A stretch of DNA of 64,000 nt from an uncultured Bacteroidales bacterium. GTDB taxonomy: Bacteria > Bacteroidota > Bacteroidia > Bacteroidales > P3. The stretch is from contig OMYR01000027.1 of the NCBI GenBank assembly GCA_900315335.1, positions 1 through 64,000 of the forward strand. The letters run 5' to 3'. Shown here piece after piece: positions 44,093 through 52,336 of the stretch. Every line of letters begins with the position of its first letter. The first letter of the stretch is position 1. The translations under genes were made by a program, and so were the position numbers. The notes under the pieces were generated by a model. It searched no databases. It saw only the letters and a program-made list of their open reading frames with translations, and was not told the origin of the DNA.

Positions 44093-44445
44093 CACCAATA
44101 ACAATTGTTATTCGTATCTGATAATAAGTTTCAAATAATCCAAATAGCCGAGTTTTCGTTCCAAAATGTGTGGTTTTCGTTCCAAACACGGCAATTCGTA
44201 ACGTATATAGTACTATATAGTGAGCATATATAGTACTATATGTACTCACTATATAGTACTATATACGCCACAAACTACCGTGTTTGGAACGAAAACCTCC
44301 GTATTTGGGAAATTAACCTCTGTGTTTGGAATAAAAATATCCCACAAACAAACACGTTAAGGCGATTATTGGACGCAATTCCTTTATTGTAAAAATCCAA
44401 ATAGGGCTGATATGGATTTAACGAACAATACGATTCAATATTAAA
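44093..44445. repeat. Large palindrome with phased repeats between convergent genes
   Basis: Outer arms GTTTTCGTTCCAAACACGG (44173-44191) and its exact complement at 44278-44296. Inner 22-base arms at 44203-44224 and 44245-44266 are also exact inverse copies (core TATATAGTACTATATA). The spacers between arms are 11 bases on both sides, and the 20-base centre is itself nearly palindromic. Outside the palindrome, GTTTTCGTTCCAAA recurs at 44152 and tTTGGAA units recur at 44280, 44301 and 44322, each step 21 bases; inside, TATATAG steps are 23 bases. No gene seen. Likely two-way terminator or cruciform element. Confidence 0.85.
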
Positions 44446-45957
44446 CTAAAACTGAAAATATATAAACGGTTGTATTGCCGAACTTTTTACCTGTACAAGC
44501 ACAAAGACCACAACAACTATAATAAGTATCTTTACCCAAATAGGCACTTTGACAAAACCATCTCTCCAATGCAATTTGATATTCTCAGGCACAAGATGAA
44601 TAATCAGAGTAAATGCTATAATTACAAGCGGCTTCCAATAAGCAATAAAAATAGGGATTATCGTGGAAAAGTCTGCCGACAAAGAGCGATTGATTATCGT
44701 TAAAGCAATATCGAAACTATCGGCACGGAAAAATATCCACAAAACATTGACGATATTAAACGTTAAAAAGATTAGTAAAACATTTCCTACCCTGTATTTC
44801 TTTAACCAATCCGTTATGGGCTTTATTATCTTATCCAAACTCAACAAAAGTCCGTGCATACCGCCCCAAAATATGAATTTAATATTCGCTCCATGCCAAA
44901 AGCCACCGACAAGCATGGTTATCATAAGATTCAAATACTGTCTTGCTTTGCCTTTTCTATTGCCCCCAAGAGGTATGTAAATATAGTCTCTAAGCCATGT
45001 GGATAACGATATATGCCAACGACGCCAAAACTCCGTTATTGTCTTTGCTTTATACGGAGAATTGAAATTCAATGGCAAATGAAAACCGAAAAGCAATGAA
45101 ATTGCGATTGCTATATCCGTGTAACCCGAGAAATCACAATAAATTTGCATTGTATAGCCGAATGTTGCCAATAGGTTTTCCATTGGCGTGAATACCTCGG
45201 GCGTAGCAAACACCCTATCAACAAAATTCAACGAAATATAATCGGCAACAAAGATTTTCTTTACCAATCCTTTCAATATAAAAAAGACGGCAAACGAAAA
45301 ATCTCTTTTATTCAACGACCATTCGTTTTTAATCTGTGGCAAAAACACATCCGCCCTAACAATCGGCCCTGCCACCAATTGAGGGAAAAACGTCAAATAA
45401 AATGCAAAGTCAAGAAAATCCGTCTTGTTTTCAAACCTTTGTTTATATGTATCAACAATAAAACTAATCGCCTGAAAAGTATAGAAAGATATTCCGACAG
45501 GTAAAATAATCTTATCAATTGAAAAACTTGTGCCGAAACTGTTATTGACAAACAACGCCAAATAATCTTTTGCCACAATATCGGTATGGCAATAAGTATT
45601 CAATAAATCTATAAAGAAATATGTATATTTGAAATACAACAAAAATGCACTATCTAATATAATACCTACAATCAATAGCAGTTTTTTGATAGGCCTTCGC
45701 TGAGTTTTTTCAACGCCTTTTGCAAAAAGATATGTTAAAACCGTTGTCAAAAGCAGCAATACGACGAAGTTCCCCGAAGATTTGTAATAGAAAAAATAAG
45801 ACACCAACAACAGCCACAGATGAGCAAGTTTTAATTTATTCTTCAATACTGCAAACACACAAAGAACAACAAACAAAAACAACCAAAAGTATAACTGAGT
45901 AAATAATAGCGGCTGCCCGTCTATGTATGTAAATATGTTTTCAATAATGTCTGTCAT
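44446..45957 (-). CDS. MBOAT family O-acyltransferase
   Basis: 503 residues from the ATG at 45957; an upstream TTG (45999) would add residues coded by repeat-like DNA and is rejected. About ten membrane helices; FWRRWHISLSTWLRDYIYIP near 310, and GGFWHGANIKFIFWGGMHG near 350 with the catalytic His. This is the DltB/AlgI type that O-acylates an exported polymer. No SGNH or DltD-like partner is next to it, so the target is unknown. Confidence 0.92.
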   Translation of the reverse strand: MTDIIENIFTYIDGQPLLFTQLYFWLFLFVVLCVFAVLKNKLKLAHLWLLLVSYFFYYKSSGNFVVLLLLTTVLTYLFAKGVEKTQRRPIKKLLLIVGIILDSAFLLYFKYTYFFIDLLNTYCHTDIVAKDYLALFVNNSFGTSFSIDKIILPVGISFYTFQAISFIVDTYKQRFENKTDFLDFAFYLTFFPQLVAGPIVRADVFLPQIKNEWSLNKRDFSFAVFFILKGLVKKIFVADYISLNFVDRVFATPEVFTPMENLLATFGYTMQIYCDFSGYTDIAIAISLLFGFHLPLNFNSPYKAKTITEFWRRWHISLSTWLRDYIYIPLGGNRKGKARQYLNLMITMLVGGFWHGANIKFIFWGGMHGLLLSLDKIIKPITDWLKKYRVGNVLLIFLTFNIVNVLWIFFRADSFDIALTIINRSLSADFSTIIPIFIAYWKPLVIIAFTLIIHLVPENIKLHWRDGFVKVPIWVKILIIVVVVFVLVQVKSSAIQPFIYFQF

Positions 45958-46096
45958 AAAAAATTTGTTTTCACTAATCCGTGTTGTGATGTTTAACAAA
46001 AAATTCTAAATACTCTTATAATTTTTTTTAATCCTTAATACCGAGTTTTGACAAATACCACCAACATTGCCTGTTCTATCTTCCGAGTAAAAGAAA

Positions 46097-46126
46097 AAGC
46101 CTTGCTAATATCAATTAACAAGGCTT
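46097..46126 (-). terminator. Terminator after tRNA-Val
   Basis: Stem AAGCCTTG/CAAGGCTT (46097-46104, 46119-46126) with an inner TAAT/ATTA pairing, followed on the minus strand by TTTTC. 8 bases beyond the tRNA 3' end. Confidence 0.85.
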
Positions 46127-46134
46127 CCATTCTG

Positions 46135-46209
46135 TGGGAGTAATAGGAGTCGAACCTATGACCCTCTGCTTGTAAGGCAGATGCTCTAAACCAACTGAGC
46201 TATACTCCC
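46135..46209 (-). tRNA. tRNA-Val (TAC)
   Basis: 75 bases. Minus strand: acceptor GGGAGTA pairs with TACTCCC; anticodon arm CTGCCTTACAAGCAG gives anticodon TAC; T arm contains GGTTCGACTCC. CCA not encoded. Own promoter and terminator. Confidence 0.96.
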
Positions 46210-46223
46210 CCTGATTGCGTTTG

Positions 46224-46255
46224 CAAAATTACAACTTTTTTTTATACCCACCAAA
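46224..46255 (-). promoter_or_regulatory. Promoter of tRNA-Val
   Basis: Minus strand TTTG (46255-46252), 20 bases, TAATTTTG (46231-46224), then 14 bases to the tRNA. Good match to both Bacteroidetes boxes. Confidence 0.72.
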
Positions 46256-46300
46256 TAAATTTTCAAAAAAATTAAAAATTTTATTCATTTTATTGTTTTA

Positions 46301-47584
46301 TCAACAATTAAAATCGCCATTTTTATACACTATTTTACCGTTCAAAATAGTCATTTCCAATTTATTAGAAAATGTCTTACCTTCAAACGGAGACCATTTA
46401 CATTTTGATAAAACCGTATCCTTTGTTACTTGCGTTTTTTCATTCGGATTGACTAAAATAAGGTCTGCAAAGTAACCTTTTTTGATAAATCCACGTTTTT
46501 TTATACCAAATCTTATCGCAGGATTGCTACACATTTTTTCTACAACCATTCTTATATTCCAATTTTCTTGCTTTGCAATTTCTAACATCACAAGCAAAGA
46601 AAACTGCAAGGACGGAATACCGCTTGGTGCTTGAAAATAGTTTTTACGTTTTTCTTCCAACAAATGTGGAGCGTGATCCGTAGCAATCATATCTATATAT
46701 CCATCTTTTAAGGCCCTTCGCAAAGCATCTCTATCTGCTTTGCTCTTTATTGCAGGGTTACACTTGATAAGATTGCCGTATTTTTCGTAATCTTCATTGC
46801 AAAACAGCAAATGATTGACCGAAACCTCCGAAGTTATATGTTTTTTATCTAATGGTTGATTGGTCAAAAGGCTTAATTCTTCTTTTGTTGTGATATGTGC
46901 TATATGAAAATCAGTGTCATACTTCTTTGCCAAATCAACGGCAAGTTTCGTACTTTTGTAACAAACGGCATTATCACGGATAAGGGCGTGTATGTTGTTG
47001 GGTAGTGGCATTAAATTTTCATATTTCGCTTTATTGGTCTTTATTAATTGCTCGTCTTCGCAATGTGCAACAATGATTTTTTTGCTTTTTTTGAATAAAG
47101 TTTCTATTGATTTCACATCATCAACCAACATATTGCCCGTAGAAGAACCTAAAAACAATTTCAAACCTGCCAAATACTCATCATCAAAACTCATAGCCTC
47201 TTCTATATTATTATTCGTCACACCGAAAAACAACTTGAAATTGCAACGCATATTATTCTTTGCAAGTTCAAGTTTATCGTAAAATGTTTTCTTTGATGTT
47301 ATTGTCGGAGTGTTGTTAGGCATATCAAACACTGTTGTAACACCACCTGCCAAAGCAGCCAACGACTCGCTTTGCATATCAGCTTTGTACTCAGCACCGG
47401 GCTGACGAAAATGAACGTGAGCATCAATAACGCCGGGCAATATAATCTTCCCTTTGCAATCTATCGTTACCGTATTTTCGGGTAAAGAAATATCCTCATC
47501 GGAAATTTCTTTTATAAAATCATTCTCAATGAGGATATTTTGCGGAGTGTCTATCACAACACCGCCTTTTAGATATATATTCAT
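46301..47584 (-). CDS. pyrC: Dihydroorotase, class I
   Basis: 427 residues. Metal motif DAHVHFRQPG (His56, His58), FDMPNNTPT near 90, HCEDEQL, HIAHITTKEEL, and ATDHAPHLLEEK near 300 with the catalytic Asp. Closes the pyrimidine ring from carbamoyl aspartate to dihydroorotate. Last gene of the mnmA operon, 4 bases after the CdsZ-like gene. Confidence 0.92.
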   Translation of the reverse strand: MNIYLKGGVVIDTPQNILIENDFIKEISDEDISLPENTVTIDCKGKIILPGVIDAHVHFRQPGAEYKADMQSESLAALAGGVTTVFDMPNNTPTITSKKTFYDKLELAKNNMRCNFKLFFGVTNNNIEEAMSFDDEYLAGLKLFLGSSTGNMLVDDVKSIETLFKKSKKIIVAHCEDEQLIKTNKAKYENLMPLPNNIHALIRDNAVCYKSTKLAVDLAKKYDTDFHIAHITTKEELSLLTNQPLDKKHITSEVSVNHLLFCNEDYEKYGNLIKCNPAIKSKADRDALRRALKDGYIDMIATDHAPHLLEEKRKNYFQAPSGIPSLQFSLLVMLEIAKQENWNIRMVVEKMCSNPAIRFGIKKRGFIKKGYFADLILVNPNEKTQVTKDTVLSKCKWSPFEGKTFSNKLEMTILNGKIVYKNGDFNC

Positions 47585-47588
47585 TTAT

Positions 47589-48413
47589 TTATGAAAATAA
47601 TTCGTCCTTATTAACATCTTCTGCTATTGCTTCATCAACCAAAATTCTGCCGCAATATTCACATACATAAATTCTTTTATGCATCATAACGTCCATTTGT
47701 CTTTGACGAGTAACTTTATTAAAACAACCACCGCAAGCATCTCTATCCACTTTGACAACAGCCAAGCCATTATGAGCATTACCTCTTATACGCTTAAAGG
47801 CTTGAAGATATTTTTCGCCTTTTGGTTCTTGCATCAAAGATTCTTCTTCTTTTAGTTGGCGTTCCAACAATTTAGTTTCTTGCTCGGAAGTCTCTTTAAC
47901 AATTGTCTCCAACTCTGCTTGTTTATGTTCAAGATCGCTTTGTTTTTGAGAAAGTTTTTCTTTTGCTTCTTCAATAGTTTTATCTATTGATGCTATTTCG
48001 TTATTGGCTTCACGTATTCTTTTTTCACAAAGTTCAATCTCCAATTGTTGAAATTCTATTTCTTTGGCTATTGAATCATGTTCACGAATATTTTTTACTT
48101 TTTTTAATTGACTTTCAAACTTCTCTATCGAAGCATTATGTTCTTCTATCGCTTGTTTATGTTCTGCAATTCTGTTTTGGCATTCTTCTTTTGCAACGCC
48201 TTGATTACTTATTCTTGTATTCAATCCCTCTATGGTGTCCTGCAAAAGCTGCACTTGTTCAGGTAATTCTCCTCTTACCTTACGAATTTTGTCTATCTCT
48301 GATTCTATTTTCTGTAATCTATAAAGAGATGTTAATAATTTTTCAACACTTTTGTCTGCATCCATTGCATGAAAAATAACCTTAGGCTCTTCTTTCTTTG
48401 TTTTCTTTGCCAT
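47589..48413 (-). CDS. Coiled-coil protein with C4 zinc ribbon (CdsZ-like)
   Basis: 274 residues. Long antiparallel coiled coil (about 15-195) followed by a zinc ribbon: CGGC (227-230) and CEYC (251-254). This is the zf-RING_7 / CdsZ family common in Bacteroidetes and chlamydiae, where a nucleic-acid or secretion-linked role has been proposed. Nearly always next to the Nif3-like gene, as here (4 bases apart), pointing to a shared task. Confidence 0.85.
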   Translation of the reverse strand: MAKKTKKEEPKVIFHAMDADKSVEKLLTSLYRLQKIESEIDKIRKVRGELPEQVQLLQDTIEGLNTRISNQGVAKEECQNRIAEHKQAIEEHNASIEKFESQLKKVKNIREHDSIAKEIEFQQLEIELCEKRIREANNEIASIDKTIEEAKEKLSQKQSDLEHKQAELETIVKETSEQETKLLERQLKEEESLMQEPKGEKYLQAFKRIRGNAHNGLAVVKVDRDACGGCFNKVTRQRQMDVMMHKRIYVCEYCGRILVDEAIAEDVNKDELFS

Positions 48414-48417
48414 ATCT

Positions 48418-49221
48418 TTATATGAATTTTACTCTGTTATTCTCGTCTGATAAATATAGGGGTGCAAAATTACATATTTTTTCTGAAATAATATCAAAAA
48501 ATCTTTGTTTTATGAATTTTTCACTTTCAAAGTGTCCTATATCCGCCAAAACAATTTTATCTTCATTCGACAAGTAATCGTGATATTTCAAATCCCCTGT
48601 AAGATAAATATCGCAACCTTTGTCTATCGCATTTTCTATTAAAAAACTACCGCTGCCACCACAAAAACCAATACGTTTTATTTTCTTTTTCTCATCACCA
48701 ATATACTTTATCGCACCAATACCCAAGTTTTTCTTTATTCTTAATAAATATTCCTTAACCATTGTTTCACTTTTCAACTCTCCTATTGCACCACCTCCCC
48801 AAAAATTTTCTTCATTTGGAAACCTGCTTTTTTCTAATCTGCAAATATTTTCAACTTCCAACGCCTTAGATAGCATATAACTAACGCCCGTTTTTGCGTT
48901 ATCCATATTGGTATGAGCAGCATAAATGGCAATATTGTGAGTAAAGGCCAATTTCAAAATATCATTTATCTGCCTGTCAAAGTCTATCTTTTTCAAACCT
49001 TTGTATATAAACGGATGATGTGCCACTATCATATTGCAACCTTTGTCTATCGCTTCCAATAATGTCTGTTTGAAAACATCTAAACAAATAATGACACCCG
49101 TACATTTTTCTTCTTTGTTGCCGATAATCAATCCCGCATTGTCATAATCTTCCTGCCAATGAAGCGGTGCGACTATTTCTAAACAATCCGTTATATCTTT
49201 TATTTTGATTTCCTTATTCAT
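48418..49221 (-). CDS. Nif3-like dinuclear metal centre protein
   Basis: 267 residues. APLHWQEDYDNAGLIIG near 20, MIVAHHPFIYKGLKKI near 65, YAAHTNMDNAKTGVS near 100, and LTGDLKYHDYL with GHFESEKFIKQ at the end supply the metal ligands. It is the short form lacking the inserted domain found in many Bacteroidetes homologues (about 365 residues). A GTP cyclohydrolase type I activity was proposed for some members but is not settled. Cytoplasmic, ring-shaped hexamer in the family. Confidence 0.88.
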   Translation of the reverse strand: MNKEIKIKDITDCLEIVAPLHWQEDYDNAGLIIGNKEEKCTGVIICLDVFKQTLLEAIDKGCNMIVAHHPFIYKGLKKIDFDRQINDILKLAFTHNIAIYAAHTNMDNAKTGVSYMLSKALEVENICRLEKSRFPNEENFWGGGAIGELKSETMVKEYLLRIKKNLGIGAIKYIGDEKKKIKRIGFCGGSGSFLIENAIDKGCDIYLTGDLKYHDYLSNEDKIVLADIGHFESEKFIKQRFFDIISEKICNFAPLYLSDENNRVKFI

Positions 49222-49233
49222 AATATTATAGCA

Positions 49234-50286
49234 TTACATAATTACCCCGCTGCCGTAACACAAATGGCAGTCCGTATCATATATAACCCCATATTGTCCT
49301 TGTGCAACACCCTGTATTTTTTCGCCAAAACGAACGTGATATGTATCGTTATTCTTACTTATCCAACCTTTTGTAAAATCGGGTGTATGACGGATTTTGA
49401 AACGTATTTCTTTTTCTCCGCTAAAATCCCCGAAAACATCTTCGGTTATGAAGTGTATATCTTGCAAATCCATTTCCATTCCGTATTGTGTTATCGGGTC
49501 GTAGCCTTGTGAGACATATAAAACATTGTTAGGAATATCCTTTTTGACAACAAACCAAGGACCGCCACTCAACCCTAAACCTTTTCTTTGTCCTATGGTA
49601 TGGAACCAAAAACCTTTATGTTTCCCTAATATTTTACCTGTTTCCAACTCAACAATATCGCCTTGCTTTTCTCCCAAATATCTTTTTATAAAATCATTAT
49701 AATTGATTTTACCAAGAAAACATATACCTTGCGAATCTTTTCTTTTTGCACTCGGCAGCTTCTCTTCAACGGCTATCGCTCTCACTTCACTTTTATCCAA
49801 ATGACCAATAGGGAAAATAGTTTTCTTTAACTGTTCGTATGTTATGCGAGCCAAAAAATCCGTCTGATCTTTCACAGGGTCTTTGGCAGTTGAAAGAAAT
49901 TTTTTGTCTCCGATTTGTGTTGTTGTACAGTAATGTCCTGTGGCAATAATATCGAAATCTTTCCCCCATTTGTCATTAAACGCTCCGAATTTTATTAGAC
50001 GGTTGCACATAACATCGGGGTTGGGAGTTAGTCCTTTTGCAACCGTATTGACAGTATATTTGACTACGCTATCAAAATACTCTTGTTGTAAATTAACAAC
50101 TTCCATTTTGCAGCCATACTTACGAGCCACAAACGAAGTTATCTCTATATCTTCTTCTTTCGGGCATTGAGAATCGTCCATACCAATCATTATATAGAAT
50201 ATTGTTGGCGTTATGCCCTGTTCTTTCAATTTATAAACCACAACAGAGGAATCCACTCCTCCCGAAACTAATGCTGCTACATTCAT
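49234..50286 (-). CDS. mnmA: tRNA 2-thiouridylase
   Basis: 350 residues. PP-loop SGGVDSS (8-14), catalytic Cys94 in PDVMCNRLIKFG and Cys189 in SQGICFLGKI, plus GHYCTTTQIG. Thiolates U34 of Glu, Gln and Lys tRNAs. First gene of the operon mnmA, Nif3-like, CdsZ-like, pyrC. The -7 box TAATTTTG ends 4 bases before its ATG, so the message is probably leaderless. Confidence 0.95.
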   Translation of the reverse strand: MNVAALVSGGVDSSVVVYKLKEQGITPTIFYIMIGMDDSQCPKEEDIEITSFVARKYGCKMEVVNLQQEYFDSVVKYTVNTVAKGLTPNPDVMCNRLIKFGAFNDKWGKDFDIIATGHYCTTTQIGDKKFLSTAKDPVKDQTDFLARITYEQLKKTIFPIGHLDKSEVRAIAVEEKLPSAKRKDSQGICFLGKINYNDFIKRYLGEKQGDIVELETGKILGKHKGFWFHTIGQRKGLGLSGGPWFVVKKDIPNNVLYVSQGYDPITQYGMEMDLQDIHFITEDVFGDFSGEKEIRFKIRHTPDFTKGWISKNNDTYHVRFGEKIQGVAQGQYGVIYDTDCHLCYGSGVIM

Positions 50287-50290
50287 ATTG

Positions 50291-50298
50291 CAAAATTA
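50291..50298 (-). promoter_or_regulatory. -7 box directly before mnmA, probable leaderless start
   Basis: Minus strand TAATTTTG, then CAAT, then the ATG. With transcription starting about 4-7 bases after this box, the message would begin at or next to the start codon. Confidence 0.5.
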
Positions 50299-50409
50299 CT
50301 ATTTATTTCTCTAATACCAGCAGACTATTTTTGTTAAAAACTTTTCATTCATACAATTTTATATAATTTCTCACGTTTTCATATTAATTAAACTTAAAAC
50401 ATAACAACC

Positions 50410-51031
50410 ATGAAAAAAATTATTTACCACGCTTGTGATATTTCTATCATTAAGCCTTTGTGCAACGGCACAGAATGATGAGTATATCCCGAAACTTAGA
50501 TTTGAAGTAGGTGCTAATTTCGGAATTGAATCTTTCTTTTCTTCGGATTTAAGTATCTTGGACAATCAGACGCACGAGAATTATTTTGCTCAGTCTGTCG
50601 CAATCAACTTAGGTGTTCGCACTTCAAGTGTATTTGCTGGCTTAGACTTTATCCTAACTGCTTTGCAACCGAACAACGCCGAAGACATTACATTGTACGC
50701 ATTAGGTATTTATACCGGTGATTATTATCCTTTCAATAACCGTTTTGGGGCAAAACTTGCCGTAGGCTGTTATTGGAGATACTACGCAAATGAATTTATC
50801 GTCAATGACATGGAACACAAGTATAATAGACACGGATTTATGGCATCAGTTCTTGCAGGTCTGTACTTCAAGGCAAATAGTAATACAAATATTGAAGCAA
50901 CTATCAAATATAGTGCGAGTACTTTTGAGGACAACGACAAAACAATTGACGGCATTCCTTCCACTTTACCAAAGAATAGCGTACTAAGTTCCATCACTCC
51001 TTCGATAGGTATCAATTTTTTTATACCATAA
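50410..51031 (+). pseudogene. Outer-membrane beta-barrel protein with frameshift in the signal peptide
   Basis: An ATG at 50410 is followed by seven A. With six A the frame would read MKKLFTTLVIFLSLSLCATAQ, a perfect signal peptide running on into the 198-codon frame (mature part from NDEYIPKLRFEVGANFG). With the seven A written here that ATG is out of frame, and the only in-frame start is a GTG at 50435 that loses the basic residues. The mature part has amphipathic strands, about 185 residues, ending ITPSIGINFFIP, as a small beta-barrel does. It is a fresh frameshift, a sequencing error, or a gene read by slippage on the A run. Confidence 0.65.
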
Positions 51032-51087
51032 AACACATTTTTCAAACACTTTGTGTTTAACCACGTAGTTTTTGTATCAAAAGAGAC

Positions 51088-51118
51088 GGTCATTTCATTA
51101 GAAGATGACCTCCTTTTT
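51088..51118 (+). terminator. Terminator after the frameshifted barrel gene
   Basis: Stem GGTCAT (51088-51093) and ATGACC (51105-51110), then tcc and a run of T. 57 bases after the stop codon. Confidence 0.75.
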
Positions 51119-51232
51119 TTATTTTATTGTCCACAATTTCCCAATATATTTTACAAAACTCTCAATGTTTGAACATAAAAAAAGGTGAGATTTTAAGAGA
51201 AAAACATCACGTCTGGCGTTCAAATAAAAAAC

Positions 51233-51261
51233 GTCCGTCAAATCAAATGGATTTGACGGAC
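51233..51261 (-). terminator. Terminator of the outer-membrane protein gene
   Basis: Perfect 12-bp stem GTCCGTCAAATC/GATTTGACGGAC with a 5-base loop; on the minus strand it is followed by GTTTTTTATTTG. 22 bases after the stop. Confidence 0.9.
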
Positions 51262-51283
51262 TAAACATATTTATGAGCAATTT

Positions 51284-51919
51284 TTAGAATCTGTAACCTA
51301 AACTGATTGTCATATTGTTTGAAGTAGCATCAACGTCTTTGATTATGTCGTTGAAACCTTTTTGGTAAGAAAATTGAATACCAAATTGATTGTACCAAAC
51401 ACCGATACCTACGTTAAAACCATAGTCCATTCTGTTGTAATCATCAATATCGCTAATAGCTTTATCGAGGATATTTTTGGTTGTACCTAATACAGTTACA
51501 TCTTCTTTGTATTTACCATAGTAGTCAAATGAAATAAATGGACCAACGTTCAAATCGATTGACAAACTTGGGATAACATTGAAGTTCAAACCAATATGAG
51601 GAGTCAAACCAATGTTGTGAGAGAATAAAGTAAATTCACTTCTGTTGTTGCTGTTTATTTCAATTTCGTTTTTGTAACCACGAGAACCTAAATTTACATC
51701 AGCACCCCAGTAGAATATGTTTGAAATCGGAGAATTGAAACCGAAATCAACCTTATATCCAATGTTATTGGACGTATTCTCTGCCCAATCACCAGATACG
51801 TTCATCATATTCAAACCAACTTTAACATGAGTTGAACCTCCGTCTAATAATCCTTTTGCTTCCGTTTGGGCAGTCAATCCCAAAACCATTAAGCATACTG
51901 CTAATAATGTCTTTTTCAT
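51284..51919 (-). CDS. Outer-membrane beta-barrel protein
   Basis: 211 residues. Signal peptide MKKTLLAVCLMVLGLTAQTEA, then about eight amphipathic strands (THVKVGLNMMNVSGDW, FYWGADVNLGSRGY, FNVGIGVWYNQFGIQFSYQKG) and a C-terminal LGYRF ending in Phe, the assembly signal of barrels. Opacity/OmpW-like size. Function unknown. Lies downstream of the nqr operon, separated by its terminator and a phased array. Confidence 0.85.
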   Translation of the reverse strand: MKKTLLAVCLMVLGLTAQTEAKGLLDGGSTHVKVGLNMMNVSGDWAENTSNNIGYKVDFGFNSPISNIFYWGADVNLGSRGYKNEIEINSNNRSEFTLFSHNIGLTPHIGLNFNVIPSLSIDLNVGPFISFDYYGKYKEDVTVLGTTKNILDKAISDIDDYNRMDYGFNVGIGVWYNQFGIQFSYQKGFNDIIKDVDATSNNMTISLGYRF

Positions 51920-52261
51920 TTCTTTTTAGTATTTTATTAATTTACGCCTTCATCCTTTTAAGCGACTCGGCTATCTCTTTTACTTTTTTTACCATTTTTG
52001 ATTGCCGAAACATTACAACTTCCGTGCCACAAAAGTTTTATTTGATAAAATTTTTAGTATTTAAAAGTATTTTTAATAGTGTTTAATGCCGTTTTATTAG
52101 TGTGAGAGATTAATTTACCAATCATTAACACTATTTTATTAATCACTCACATTATTTTACTAATATTAATAGTTACTTTAATGAAAACACTTACACTTTC
52201 GCCGACAGGAAAAATTTAGGAAAAAATATCACACAAATGGTTAATAACAATCACTAAAAAA
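51920..52261. repeat. Gap with a 21-bp-phased array (52092-52196)
   Basis: Five 21-base units at 52092, 52113, 52134, 52155 and 52176. Unit 1 (TGTGAGAGATTA) and unit 3 (TAATCACTCACA) are inverted with one mismatch and can pair. Located 3' of nqrF, beyond its terminator. The remaining bases before the barrel gene are T-rich with no clear promoter or gene. Confidence 0.75.
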
Positions 52262-52289
52262 GCGGCAACTTCAAAAAAGAAATTACCGC
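52262..52289 (-). terminator. Terminator of the nqr operon
   Basis: GCGGCAACTTC pairs with GAAATTACCGC (one G-T and one mismatch), A-rich loop; a T run follows on the minus strand. 47 bases after the nqrF stop. Confidence 0.85.
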
Positions 52290-52336
52290 CTTCAATTACA
52301 AACATTTTATGTCTATTTGTTAAAAGCATTTTTACA

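Noticed and set aside
45958-45999. TTG start for the MBOAT gene
   Set aside because: The extra 14 residues come from repeat-like AT-rich DNA; the ATG at 45957 gives a normal family N-terminus.
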